Source: Geobacter sp. UBA6151 (GTDB taxonomy: Bacteria; Desulfobacterota; Desulfuromonadia; Geobacterales; Pseudopelobacteraceae). Taken from it: DNA of 41,106 bases. The stretch lies in the NCBI GenBank assembly GCA_002423105.1, contig DIUT01000024.1, positions 1-41,106 on the forward strand. Direction: 5' to 3'. This document shows positions 17,124 to 25,333 of the stretch, piece by piece. Within the stretch, counting starts at the first letter, position 1. Each line of letters begins with the position of its first letter. The notes beneath the pieces were generated by a model. That model saw only the letters and a list, made by a program, of their open reading frames with translations. It ran no database searches and was not told where the DNA came from. A program made the translations under genes and the position numbers.

Positions 17124-17236
17124 CCGGTTCTGCTTGATTTTTATATCAGGGCAATGCAGAATCAGAACTTGTTTGCAGACAATACCCGATCTGCTTTGAC
17201 AAAAAATAATGACAGATATTTTAACAGGAGGAAGTT

Positions 17237-17422
17237 ATGTTTGGATTTGGTATGCCGGAGTTGATTGTTATACTGGTGATTGTGCTTGTGGTGTTTGGTG
17301 CTGGAAGACTTCCCGAGATCGGTGGAGCTTTGGGCAAAAGCATCAGGAACTTCAAGAACTCCTCGGAAGGCAAAGACGAAATTGAGATCAAACCCAAAAA
17401 GGACGATGAAAAACAGGCATAA
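17237..17422 (+). CDS. tatA: Sec-independent protein translocase subunit TatA/TatE
   Basis: A 61-residue TatA-type subunit of the twin-arginine export system, which moves folded proteins across the inner membrane. It shows the classical plan: short N-terminus MFGFGMPELIVIL, one membrane helix (ELIVILVIVLVVFGAGRLPE), the hinge FGAGRLPEIGGALGKSIRNF, an amphipathic helix, and a charged tail ending KKDDEKQA. AGGAGG stands six bases before the ATG. tatB and tatC are not next to it. A hairpin terminator follows at 17454. The gap upstream holds the palindromic element, and I see no convincing promoter there. Confidence 0.95.
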   Translation: MFGFGMPELIVILVIVLVVFGAGRLPEIGGALGKSIRNFKNSSEGKDEIEIKPKKDDEKQA

Positions 17423-17443
17423 CAGGCCTGTACAGACCATTTT

Positions 17444-18364
17444 TTATCCAAATAGCCGACTCCCTTGTCGGCTGTTTCGTTTTTTCAGTTCCGCATCAAT
17501 CTGATTCAATACTTCCAGTTTCCGGCGTGACCAGTCCGGTGCAATCAACTCGCTACGGCCATCACCCATCAGACGATGGATCAGGATCTGCGGATCAAGC
17601 AGTTCAAGAGCATCGCAGACAAGTTCAACGTACTCATCCCGCTCCATCAGGCTCAACCGGCCATTTGTATACTCCTGTTCCAACCGACTTCCTTTTAATA
17701 CATGCAGATGATGCAGTTTGATGCCGTCCACCCCCAGCCGGTTCAGCTCTTTAACCGATGCCAACATCTGCTCTCTATTCTCTCCAGGTAGTCCCAAAAT
17801 CAGGTGTGCGCAAATACGAATACCAAACTCCTGGCAGCATTTGACGGCATCCACAAAACAGGCGTGGGTATGACCACGATTGACAGCGGCAAGAGTCTGG
17901 TCATGCATGGTCTGCATCCCCAGCTCAAGCCAGAGGTAAGTCTGCTGATTTAGTTCTGCCAGCAGCTTGAGCACCTCATCAGGCAGGCAATCGGGGCGAG
18001 TGCCGATAATCAGGCCGATCATGTCCGGTTCTGCAAGCGCCTCTGCATACTGGCGCCGCAGCAGATCAACGGGACCATAGGTATTGCTGTAGGCTTGAAA
18101 ATAGGCCAAAAACTTTTCAGCCCGAAACTTTCTGACCAGATAGTCCTTGCTTTTCTGTAACTGCTGCTTTAGCGGAAGCTCAATCGGCACCCCAACCGCA
18201 GCAGCGCCACGGTCGCCGCAAAAGGTGCAGCCACCGCTGGCCAGACTCCCATCACGGTTTGGGCAGGTGAATCCCGCATCCAGCGACAGGCGCTGCACAC
18301 GACAACCAAATCTGCGACGCAATTCTTCGTTAAAGGTGGTATAGCGTTTCATAGTCATTGGCAT
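17444..18364 (-). CDS. TIGR01212/YhcC-family radical SAM protein
   Basis: A 306-residue radical S-adenosylmethionine enzyme. The N-terminal cluster-binding region reads FTCPNRDGSLASGGCTFCGD with the family's spaced three cysteines. Other YhcC/TIGR01212 marks are FLAYFQAYSNTYGPVDLLRR, GLIIGTRPDCLPDEVLKLL, WLELGMQTMHDQTL, INRGHTHACF-like VNRGHTHACF, LILGLPGENREQML and KLHHLHVLKGSRLE. The biochemical role of this family is not established to my knowledge. Three ATGs lie close together (18364, 18358, 18352) and none has a clear ribosome site. The first one follows directly on the T run of the atp terminator. The 3' end encodes part of the tatA terminator hairpin on the other strand. Confidence 0.92.
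   Translation of the reverse strand: MPMTMKRYTTFNEELRRRFGCRVQRLSLDAGFTCPNRDGSLASGGCTFCGDRGAAAVGVPIELPLKQQLQKSKDYLVRKFRAEKFLAYFQAYSNTYGPVDLLRRQYAEALAEPDMIGLIIGTRPDCLPDEVLKLLAELNQQTYLWLELGMQTMHDQTLAAVNRGHTHACFVDAVKCCQEFGIRICAHLILGLPGENREQMLASVKELNRLGVDGIKLHHLHVLKGSRLEQEYTNGRLSLMERDEYVELVCDALELLDPQILIHRLMGDGRSELIAPDWSRRKLEVLNQIDAELKKRNSRQGSRLFG
17454..17485 (+). terminator. Rho-independent terminator of tatA inside the end of the convergent gene
   Basis: Stem agccgac (17454-17460), loop tccctt, stem gtcggct (17467-17473), then tttcgtttttt. It overlaps the last codons of the opposing radical SAM gene (encoding SRQGSRLFG), so tatA and that gene converge and overlap in transcript. Confidence 0.75.
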
Positions 18365-18400
18365 AAAAAAGGGAGCGGCACTACATTGCCGCTCCCTTTT
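18365..18400 (-). terminator. Rho-independent terminator of the ATP synthase operon, abutting the next start codon
   Basis: On the minus strand GGGAGCGGCA, loop ATGTAG, TGCCGCTCCC, then six T and immediately ATG of the radical SAM gene. The flanking A run makes it symmetric. It begins about 25 bases after the atpC stop. Confidence 0.9.
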
Positions 18401-18424
18401 ATCTCATTTTCTCTGCTCTGCACC

Positions 18425-18841
18425 CTATTTTCGGGCAGCCTTACCGGCAACCTGCATCCTGATCAGAGCACGTTGAAGCGCTGCCTCATAGACCTTGAAC
18501 TGCTTGTCTTCAGGCACCAGCTTCTTTAAAGCATCCTCTGCCCTGCCAAGAGCCGCTTTGGCCCGCTCCACATCTATCTCGTCGGAACGCTCGGCAGTCT
18601 CGACCAGGACAATGATTTTGTCATCATTGATCTCAAAGTAGCCCCAGTTGTGGGCCATGCAGACAGCTACTCCGTCTTTTTTGTAGCAAAGTTCACCGAT
18701 ACTGAGCGAGGTCAGAAAGGGGGCATGGCCCGGCAATACGCTGAATTCTCCCAGTTTACCGGTTGTAGTAACCTCATCCACCAGCTCGTCAAGCACCTTG
18801 CTGTACGGTGTGACTATTTCAAGCTTCATCTTTTCAGCCAT
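18425..18841 (-). CDS. atpC: ATP synthase F1 subunit epsilon
   Basis: A 138-residue epsilon subunit, part of the central stalk and able to restrain ATP hydrolysis. The N-terminal beta-sandwich shows LEIVTPYSKVLDELVDEVTT, GEFSVLPGHAPFLTSLSIGE and the conserved GYFEINDDKIIVLVETAERS. The C-terminal helical hairpin contains AKAALGRAEDALKKLV and ALQRALIRMQVAGKAARK. ATG 18841 has CGGAG nine bases upstream. It is the last gene of the operon, 48 bases after atpD and before a strong terminator. Confidence 0.97.
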   Translation of the reverse strand: MAEKMKLEIVTPYSKVLDELVDEVTTTGKLGEFSVLPGHAPFLTSLSIGELCYKKDGVAVCMAHNWGYFEINDDKIIVLVETAERSDEIDVERAKAALGRAEDALKKLVPEDKQFKVYEAALQRALIRMQVAGKAARK

Positions 18842-18889
18842 TGTATGGAGCTCCGTAGGGACAGACCATCTGCCCTGCCAGGTAATGAA

Positions 18890-20305
18890 TTATACCGCTG
18901 CCAGTTTTGCGGCCTTCTCGATCGCCTCTTCGATTGAACCAACCATGTAGAATGCCTGCTCAGGGAGGTTGTCATGCTTTCCGGCAACGATCTCCTGGAA
19001 GCCCTTGATGGTGTCCTTTAGTTCAACGTACTTGCCGGGTGAACCAGTGAACGCCTCGGCCACGTGGAACGGCTGTGAAAGGAAACGCTGGATTTTACGG
19101 GCCCGGGCCACAACCAGCTTATCCTCTTCCGAAAGCTCATCCATACCCAGAATAGCGATGATGTCCTGCAAATCCTTGTACTTCTGAAGCACGTACTGCA
19201 CTGAACGAGCCACACCATAATGCTCTTCACCGATAACCTGCGGATCAAGAATCCGTGACGTTGAGTCAAGCGGGTCAACAGCCGGATAAATACCCAACTC
19301 GGCGATCTGACGGGAAAGAACGGTGGTTGCGTCCAAGTGGGCAAAGGCGGTGGCCGGTGCCGGGTCAGTCAAGTCGTCGGCAGGAACGTAAATCGCCTGA
19401 ACCGAGGTAATCGAACCCTTTTTGGTGGAAGTGATTCGCTCCTGCAGCTCACCCATTTCAGTTGCCAACGTTGGCTGATAACCAACCGCTGAAGGAATCC
19501 GGCCCAGAAGCGCCGACACCTCGGAACCTGCCTGGGTAAAGCGGAAAATGTTGTCAATGAACAGGAGCACGTCCTGGTTTTCTTCGTCACGGAAATACTC
19601 GGCAACAGAAAGAGCGGTCAACGCAACCCGGGCACGGGCACCTGGAGGCTCGTTCATCTGACCGTACACCAGCGCAGCCTTGTCAAGAACGCCTGACTCC
19701 TTCATCTCCATCCAGAGGTCGTTTCCTTCACGGGTCCGCTCACCAACACCGGCAAAAACGGAGAAACCACCGTGCTGCTTGGCGATGTTGTTGATCAGTT
19801 CCATAATCAAAACAGTTTTGCCAACACCGGCACCGCCGAACAGGCCGATCTTACCGCCCCGTGCATAGGGAGCAAGCAGGTCCACAACCTTGATGCCGGT
19901 GGTAAATGCCTCAACCTTGGTTGACTGGTCTTCAAAGGCAGGCGCTTCACGGTGAATGGCGTATTCCTTTTCGTTGCCAATGGGACCGGCTTCGTCAACC
20001 GGCTCACCGATGACGTTCATGATGCGGCCAAGGGTCTTGCGGCCAACCGGCGCACAAATCTGCTTGCCGGTGTCGATAACGTCCTGACCGCGCTTCAGAC
20101 CATCGGTTGAATCCATTGCTATGGTACGGACGGAATTTTCACCCAAATGCTGGGCAACCTCAAGCACCAGATTGTGCTCGCGGTCGTCAATGGCCGGATT
20201 TGTTACTCTGAGTGCGTGGTAGATCTCCGGCAACTTACCGGGTTCAAATTCGACGTCCACAACTGCGCCGATAACCTGCGAAATTTTACCGATATTCTGA
20301 CTCAT
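18890..20305 (-). CDS. atpD: ATP synthase F1 subunit beta
   Basis: The 471-residue catalytic subunit. Visible are IGKISQVIGAVVDVEFEPGK, the P-loop GLFGGAGVGKTVLIMELINN, FAGVGERTREGNDLWMEM with the catalytic glutamate, LLFIDNIFRFTQAGSEVSAL and the C-terminal helix region with MDELSEEDKLVVARARKIQR. An in-frame ATG eight codons earlier (20329) would start inside the sequence before the AGGAGG. The ATG at 20305, ten bases after AGGAGG, gives the normal N-terminus MSQNIGK. It lies 54 bases after atpG and 48 before atpC. Confidence 0.98.
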   Translation of the reverse strand: MSQNIGKISQVIGAVVDVEFEPGKLPEIYHALRVTNPAIDDREHNLVLEVAQHLGENSVRTIAMDSTDGLKRGQDVIDTGKQICAPVGRKTLGRIMNVIGEPVDEAGPIGNEKEYAIHREAPAFEDQSTKVEAFTTGIKVVDLLAPYARGGKIGLFGGAGVGKTVLIMELINNIAKQHGGFSVFAGVGERTREGNDLWMEMKESGVLDKAALVYGQMNEPPGARARVALTALSVAEYFRDEENQDVLLFIDNIFRFTQAGSEVSALLGRIPSAVGYQPTLATEMGELQERITSTKKGSITSVQAIYVPADDLTDPAPATAFAHLDATTVLSRQIAELGIYPAVDPLDSTSRILDPQVIGEEHYGVARSVQYVLQKYKDLQDIIAILGMDELSEEDKLVVARARKIQRFLSQPFHVAEAFTGSPGKYVELKDTIKGFQEIVAGKHDNLPEQAFYMVGSIEEAIEKAAKLAAV

Positions 20306-20359
20306 GGAACCATGTCCTCCTGCGGCCATCGGGCCTCATATAGTGATTCGTTTATCCAG

Positions 20360-21226
20360 TTATCCCTTGATCGATTCAGCACCGGAGATGATTTCCATCA
20401 ACTCGGTAGTGATGGCGGCCTGCCGTGCACGGTTGTACTGCAGGGTCAGTTTGCCGATCATCTCGGAAGCGTTCTTTGAAGCGCTGTCCATGGCAGTCAT
20501 ACGGGCACCATGCTCACCTGCCACTGATTCAAGCATTGCCTTGAATATCTGTACCTCAATATTTTTCGGCAATATCTCGGCCAGCAGCTCGCCAACCGAT
20601 GGTTCATAGATATATTCAACGCCTGCTTCGTCCGTGCTTCCTTGTTCCTCGGGAACAACCGGCAGCAGTTGCTGGAAGGTTATGTCCTGCGACATAACGG
20701 TGCGGAAGGAGTTAAAGAGCAGCACGACCTGGTCATAATCTTCAGCAAGGTAGCCGTCAATAACATCCTGGGCCAGCATTGCAGCAGCCTGATAGTTCGG
20801 CTTGGAAATGATATTCGAGAAATTCTTGTGGATGGTGTGGCGATTTTTCAGAAATTCATACCCTTTGCGCCCAACGGTCATCACACTGATTGATTCGAAC
20901 TCTCCCTGTTTGTCCTTGAGAAAGCGCTCGCCAGCCTTACACAGGTTGGAGTTGAATCCGCCGCAAAGTCCCCGGTCCGACGTCATGACAATCAGAAGCA
21001 GTTTCTTTGCATCCCGCTTTTCCAGCAGCGGATGAAGATCACCTTCCAGAGTTCCTGTCAGTGACTGGAGCACTTCTCCCATTTTCAACGCATAGGGACG
21101 GGCCGCAACGACGTTTTCCTGCGCACGGCGGAGCTTGGCAGCCGAGACCATTTTCATGGCCTTGGTTATCTGACGTGTATTTTTGACGGATACGATCCGC
21201 TTTTTGATGCTTTTAAGGCTAGCCAT
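20360..21226 (-). CDS. atpG: ATP synthase F1 subunit gamma
   Basis: The 288-residue rotor shaft. The N-terminal helix ASLKSIKKRIVSVKNTRQIT and AMKMVSAAKLRRAQ match the family. The centre reads DRGLCGGFNSNLCKA, and the C-terminal helix ARMTAMDSASKNASEMIGKL with LQYNRARQAAITTELMEIIS is the most conserved signature. Length and ends are normal. ATG 21226 is preceded by AAGGACG, 18 bases after the atpA stop. Confidence 0.98.
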   Translation of the reverse strand: MASLKSIKKRIVSVKNTRQITKAMKMVSAAKLRRAQENVVAARPYALKMGEVLQSLTGTLEGDLHPLLEKRDAKKLLLIVMTSDRGLCGGFNSNLCKAGERFLKDKQGEFESISVMTVGRKGYEFLKNRHTIHKNFSNIISKPNYQAAAMLAQDVIDGYLAEDYDQVVLLFNSFRTVMSQDITFQQLLPVVPEEQGSTDEAGVEYIYEPSVGELLAEILPKNIEVQIFKAMLESVAGEHGARMTAMDSASKNASEMIGKLTLQYNRARQAAITTELMEIISGAESIKG

Positions 21227-21244
21227 GTCTCAAACCGTCCTTGT

Positions 21245-22753
21245 TTAAGCGGTAAATTCCTTCTTGAACTGCTCCAGCGCAGCCACCAGCTTTGCCTTCA
21301 GGTCATCGTCGATGGCCTTCTTGTCGCGCAACTCTGTCAGTACTTCTGCCTGACGATTGTCAAAGAAGGCGTACAGTTCAGTTTCATAGCGCTTGAGCAC
21401 GGAAACCGGATACTCATCCAGATAGGCATTGTTTGCGGCAAAAATAATCAAGACCTGCTTCTCGTTGGGAACCGGACGATACTGGGGCTGCTTGAGAATC
21501 TCCACCAGACGCTCACCACGGGCAAGCTGCATCTGCGTGGCTCTGTCCAGATCGGAACCGAACTGGGCAAAGGCTGCCATTTCACGGTACTGAGCAAGGT
21601 TAAGACGGAGGGTACCGGCCACTTGCTTCATTGACTTGGTCTGGGCTGAACCGCCAACCCGCGAAACCGACAGGCCGACGTTGATGGCCGGACGTACGCC
21701 GGAGAAGAACAGGTCGGACTCAAGATAGATCTGGCCGTCCGTAATGGAGATAACGTTGGTCGGAATGTAAGCCGACACGTCACCAGCCTGGGTTTCAATG
21801 ATCGGCAATGCGGTAAGAGAGCCGGCACCGCACTCATCGGACAGCTTGCAGGCACGCTCCAGAAGGCGGCTGTGCAGATAGAAAACGTCACCGGGATATG
21901 CTTCGCGTCCTGGCGGACGGCGCAGCAGCAATGAAAGCTGACGATAGGCAACAGCCTGCTTGGAAAGGTCATCATAGATAATCAGGGCATGTTTTTTGTT
22001 ATCGCGGAAAAACTCACCCATGGTGACGCCAGTGTAGGGAGCAATGAACTGCAGCGGTGCGGACTCGGAAGCGGTAGCGGCAACAACGATGGTGTAATCC
22101 ATGGCACCATGTTCCTGCAGCTTGGACACAACCTGTGCAACCGTGGAACGCTTCTGACCGATGGCGACATAAATACAGACCACGTCACCACCCTTCTGGT
22201 TGATGATCGTGTCGATGGCAACAGCGGTTTTACCGGTCTGGCGGTCGCCGATGATCAACTCCCGCTGACCACGGCCAATCGGCACCATGGCGTCAATTGC
22301 CTTGAGGCCGGTAGCCATAGGCTGGTGAACCGACTTACGGCTGACGATGCCGGGAGCCTTGATCTCAACCTTGCTGTAAGTGCTGGTAACAATCGGCCCC
22401 TTACCATCAATAGGCTGGCCAATTGCGTTAACAACCCGACCGATCAGCGCATCGCCAACAGGTACCTCGGTAATTCTACCGGTGCGCTTGACGGTATCCC
22501 CTTCCTTGATCTCGGAGAATTCGCCAAGAATGGCGGCTCCGACGTTATCTTCCTCAAGGTTGAGCACCATGCCGGATACGCCGCCGGGAAACTCCAGCAA
22601 CTCGCCTGCCATGGCACCGGCCAAGCCGTGGATACGTGCGATACCGTCTCCGATGGAGATAATTGTGCCGGTTTCCGACACTTCTACCTCCTTGCCATAC
22701 TCATTGATCTGTTTTTTAATAATTTCGCTGATTTCTTCGGCTCTGAGTTCCAT
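21245..22753 (-). CDS. atpA: ATP synthase F1 subunit alpha
   Basis: The 502-residue nucleotide-binding, non-catalytic partner of beta. Marks: EISEIIKKQINEYGKEVEVS at the N-terminus, RGQRELIIGDRQTGKTAVAI carrying the P-loop, LIIYDDLSKQAVAYRQLSLL, LRRPPGREAYPGDVFYLHSR and the arginine-finger region ISITDGQIYLESDLFFSGVR followed by NVGLSVSRVGGSAQ. Length and termini are normal. It starts eight bases after the atpH stop. Confidence 0.98.
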   Translation of the reverse strand: MELRAEEISEIIKKQINEYGKEVEVSETGTIISIGDGIARIHGLAGAMAGELLEFPGGVSGMVLNLEEDNVGAAILGEFSEIKEGDTVKRTGRITEVPVGDALIGRVVNAIGQPIDGKGPIVTSTYSKVEIKAPGIVSRKSVHQPMATGLKAIDAMVPIGRGQRELIIGDRQTGKTAVAIDTIINQKGGDVVCIYVAIGQKRSTVAQVVSKLQEHGAMDYTIVVAATASESAPLQFIAPYTGVTMGEFFRDNKKHALIIYDDLSKQAVAYRQLSLLLRRPPGREAYPGDVFYLHSRLLERACKLSDECGAGSLTALPIIETQAGDVSAYIPTNVISITDGQIYLESDLFFSGVRPAINVGLSVSRVGGSAQTKSMKQVAGTLRLNLAQYREMAAFAQFGSDLDRATQMQLARGERLVEILKQPQYRPVPNEKQVLIIFAANNAYLDEYPVSVLKRYETELYAFFDNRQAEVLTELRDKKAIDDDLKAKLVAALEQFKKEFTA

Positions 22754-22761
22754 AGAAGCGT

Positions 22762-23304
22762 TTACCCCTTCTGTAGTATATCGTTAATCCGTACCAACTG
22801 TGTTTTTACACTGCTATCGTAGGCTATATCGCCAATTTGTGTGAGAACGCCGCCGATCAGCGACTGGTCAACCTTGACCTGCGGCACAACCTTCTTGCCT
22901 GTTTTCTGCTCCAGAGCCAACGTGATGGCGGAAATCTGTGCGTCGTCAAGAGTAAAGGCGGTGGTAATGACCGGGCGAATAACGCCGGACTGCTCGTCTG
23001 CCAGTTTGCCGTACGTCTCAACAATCTGGGAGAGACAGGAAACGCGGTTTTTATCAACCAGCAGAAGAAGAAAATTGGCAACCAGCTCTGAACAGTTCAG
23101 CCGACCGATCAGTTCACGCATGATCTGTTTTTTCTGATCCGCAGTAAAAGCGGGGTTGGCAAACAGAGCTCGCAACTCGGCATTACCGGACAACAAACCA
23201 TTAAACTCCTTCAACTCCTGGCTGAAACGTTCAATGAGGTCATTTTCCGAGCCAAGCTGGACCAGCGCCTTGGCATACCGTCTGGCAATGGCGTTATTGA
23301 TCAC
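22762..23304 (-). CDS. atpH: ATP synthase F1 subunit delta
   Basis: The 180-residue subunit that ties the peripheral stalk to the F1 head. The N-terminal helical bundle begins NAIARRYAKALVQLGSENDL. The C-terminal part shows SVLTQIVETY-like SCLSQIVETYGKLADEQSGV and the signature VDQSLIGGVLTQIGDIAYDS. The ATG overlaps the atpF stop as ATGA, showing tight coupling between delta and b. Confidence 0.96.
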   Translation of the reverse strand: MINNAIARRYAKALVQLGSENDLIERFSQELKEFNGLLSGNAELRALFANPAFTADQKKQIMRELIGRLNCSELVANFLLLLVDKNRVSCLSQIVETYGKLADEQSGVIRPVITTAFTLDDAQISAITLALEQKTGKKVVPQVKVDQSLIGGVLTQIGDIAYDSSVKTQLVRINDILQKG

Positions 23305-23903
23305 AGGTGTCCCACCTTCCCGAGATAGTCTTGTACAAAGCGGTCATGATCAGCCTTCTGAACTGCACCTGAAAGTTTGCCAGCTGCCAGCTCAACCGCC
23401 AGACGGGCAGCTTCGGCACGCAACTCGGCACGCGCTTTCAGCACTTCCTGATCAGCAGACTGCGCTGCCTGTGCTGCAATTTTCACCGCCGCCTCGCGGG
23501 CCTCGGCAATGATGCGCTGCTTCTCGGCTTCCGCCTCCTGCATCATGGCTACGCGCAGCTGTTCAACCTCCAGGCCGGCCTTGTCAAGCTTTTCAGAGTA
23601 CTCCTTAAGCTTGGCCTCGGCTGCCGCACGGGCTTCCCGCGCTTCCTTCAGGTTTTTTTCTATTGCAGCCTGGCGTTCTGCAAGCGAGCCTTTCACATTG
23701 GCTTTCTTCAGAGCCCAGACAACAATACCGACCAAAATAGCAAAGTTGATAACCCGCCAGATGAAATCCTTGATCACTGCCCCGGAATCGGCGTGGCTGT
23801 CGCCACCCCCGGCGGCAACGGCAACCGCTGCAAGCAGTACCGGCGACAGAACAACCAGTGCGGAGCAAACTTTCTGGATACGGCGACCATTCAGCATCAG
23901 CAT
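23301..23903 (-). CDS. atpF: ATP synthase F0 subunit b
   Basis: The 200-residue peripheral stalk subunit. A signal-peptide-like N-terminus (KVCSALVVLSPVLLAAVAVA) is followed by a GGG/His-rich linker and the membrane anchor FIWRVINFAILVGIVVWALK. The rest is a long charged coiled coil (AAIEKNLKEAREARAAAEAK, LKEYSEKLDKAGLEVEQLRV). The doubled hydrophobic N-terminus is seen in b subunits of several deltaproteobacteria. Reading from the earlier ATG at 24026 would run back through the atpF' gene, so ATG 23903 (GAGGAG eleven bases upstream) is chosen; ATG 23897 is an alternative. It begins four bases after the b' stop and ends by ATGA overlap with atpH. Confidence 0.95.
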   Translation of the reverse strand: MLMLNGRRIQKVCSALVVLSPVLLAAVAVAAGGGDSHADSGAVIKDFIWRVINFAILVGIVVWALKKANVKGSLAERQAAIEKNLKEAREARAAAEAKLKEYSEKLDKAGLEVEQLRVAMMQEAEAEKQRIIAEAREAAVKIAAQAAQSADQEVLKARAELRAEAARLAVELAAGKLSGAVQKADHDRFVQDYLGKVGHL

Positions 23904-23907
23904 GGGC

Positions 23908-24333
23908 TTACAGACTCCTCCCCAGAATTTTTTCACAGATTTCGTTTGAAAGCGCATCCGCCTGTTTGCGCAGCAACTCACGCGCGTCGGCAGACTCACG
24001 ACCAATCCGCTCACGAATGGATTCAAGCGACATTACCGCTTCCTTCCGCGCCTTCTCGGTCAATGCCGCCTCTTCAGCCTGCGCCTCTTTAAGCAACTCG
24101 GCACGCCTGGCTCCAGCCTCAGCCTTTGCGGCACGCAAACCGGCCTCATACAGGGCAACCTTTTCCTGTACAACCTGGTCCACCGCTGCGGTACGCTCGC
24201 TGGCCGTTTCAATCTCCAGACGGCGCTTATCCAGCACCCCCCTGAGCGGCTTGTACAGCATGACGTTTAGCACCAGCACCAGAATTCCGAAGTTTATGAT
24301 CTGAATAAAAAATGCGAGATCGAGATTGATCAC
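23908..24333 (-). CDS. ATP synthase F0 subunit b' (second b-type subunit)
   Basis: A 141-residue b-type stalk subunit with a membrane helix at once (INLDLAFFIQIINFGILVLV), the typical NVMLYKPLRGVLDKRRLEIE and a long Ala/Glu-rich coiled coil. Two b-type genes in a row imply a heterodimeric stalk, as in photosynthetic bacteria and Geobacter relatives. I chose GTG 24333 with AAGGGGA eight bases upstream; this gives the family's usual start. An ATG at 24393 would add 20 residues encoded across the leader hairpin and is unlikely. It is the first gene of the operon; subunits a and c are not here. Confidence 0.93.
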   Translation of the reverse strand: MINLDLAFFIQIINFGILVLVLNVMLYKPLRGVLDKRRLEIETASERTAAVDQVVQEKVALYEAGLRAAKAEAGARRAELLKEAQAEEAALTEKARKEAVMSLESIRERIGRESADARELLRKQADALSNEICEKILGRSL

Positions 24334-24372
24334 GGCCTTCCCCTTGCGCTGGTTTTGTATACTGTATCCCAC

Positions 24373-24409
24373 AAAAAAAGCGCCTGAATCCATGCTTGAT
24401 GTTCAGGCG
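24373..24409 (-). terminator. Terminator-like hairpin between parB and atpF', lying in the predicted atp leader
   Basis: On the minus strand CGCCTGAA, a 13-base loop, TTCAGGCG, C, then seven T. It could end parB transcription. However the only good promoter for the atp genes (24422-24451) lies upstream of it, so it may instead act as a leader attenuator. Confidence 0.8.
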
Positions 24410-24421
24410 TGAAACGCAATT

Positions 24422-24451
24422 TAGCTATCACAGACGTATACAGATTGTCAA
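24422..24451 (-). promoter_or_regulatory. Predicted promoter of the ATP synthase operon
   Basis: A consensus -35 TTGACA (24451-24446) is followed after 17 bases by a weaker -10 (ATAGCT, 24428-24423, with TAGCTA one base further on). The transcript would start near 24416, just before the hairpin at 24373-24409, giving a leader of about 80 bases. Confidence 0.5.
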
Positions 24452-24481
24452 TCAAAAATTATCGGAGACCGTCGGTAAAAG

Positions 24482-25333
24482 TTAGCGCAACAACAGGTCA
24501 ACAACCCCGGTCAGTTCGTCCGGCGAGTTGAAGTGGATCTCCAGCACCCCTTTGCCACTGCTGTTCCGCCGTATGGCGACACGGGTCTGAAACTGTTTTT
24601 GGAGCTGTTCTTCCAACGCGGACATCAGCAGATCCGGCTGGCGCCCCGGCTTTACCGGTGCCACCTGCGGCCTGCGCTTCAGGCGATTAACCAGCTCTTC
24701 AGTAGAGCGCACACTTAACTGGCGATGAATGATGTCGTGACGAGCCTTCTGAAGAAGCTCTTCATTCTCAAGCCCCAGCAAGGCCCGGGCATGCCCCATG
24801 GTCAGCCGCTCATCCAGCATATCCTGCTGAATCTGCTCCGGCAACTTGAGCAGCCGCAACGCATTGGTGACGCTGGTACGGCTTTTGCCAACCCGCTTGG
24901 CCACCTCTTCCTGCGAAATTCCGAACTGTTCCACCAGTGACTTATAAGCCTGGGCCTCTTCAATGGCGTTCAGATCCTCACGCTGGATGTTCTCAATCAG
25001 GGCCAGCTCCATGACCGCATCGTCACTGGCTTCCCTGATCACCACCGGCAACTCCCTGAGACCGGCCTTCTGGGAAGCGCGCCAACGCCGCTCACCGGCA
25101 ATGATCTCATAAAACCCGTCTTTTTTTGTCACCACCAGCGGCTGAATAATCCCTTTTTCCTTGATGGAAGCTGCCAGCTCCTCCAGTTTTTCAGGATCAA
25201 ACTGCTTGCGGGGCTGATTCCGGTTGGGACGGATCTGCTCAATGGGACAGAGAAAATACTGCTTCTCACCAGCGGTCTCGACCACCGGCAGCAAAGCCGC
25301 CATCCCCCTGCCAAGACCTGTTTTTTTAAGCAT
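24482..25333 (-). CDS. parB: Chromosome partitioning protein ParB
   Basis: A 283-residue ParB/Spo0J protein that binds parS sites and spreads as a CTP-dependent clamp. The N-terminal KTGLGRGMAALLPV is the ParA-interaction tail. Then come IEQIRPNRNQPRKQFDPEKL, the CTP-binding boxes ASIKEKGIIQPLVV and YEIIAGERRWRASQKAGLRE, and the helix-turn-helix region with EQFGISQEEVAKRVGKSRTS and VTNALRLLKLP. The C-terminal dimerisation end is LEIHFNSPDELTGVVDLLLR. ATG 25333 overlaps the parA stop by eight bases; a GTG at 25345 is less likely. No parS-like 16-mer was seen in the window. Confidence 0.96.
   Translation of the reverse strand: MLKKTGLGRGMAALLPVVETAGEKQYFLCPIEQIRPNRNQPRKQFDPEKLEELAASIKEKGIIQPLVVTKKDGFYEIIAGERRWRASQKAGLRELPVVIREASDDAVMELALIENIQREDLNAIEEAQAYKSLVEQFGISQEEVAKRVGKSRTSVTNALRLLKLPEQIQQDMLDERLTMGHARALLGLENEELLQKARHDIIHRQLSVRSTEELVNRLKRRPQVAPVKPGRQPDLLMSALEEQLQKQFQTRVAIRRNSSGKGVLEIHFNSPDELTGVVDLLLR

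Noticed and set aside
17196..17224. TTGACA with an AT-rich -10 before tatA
   Set aside because: The -10 would lie so close to the ATG that the AGGAGG would fall at or before the transcript start.
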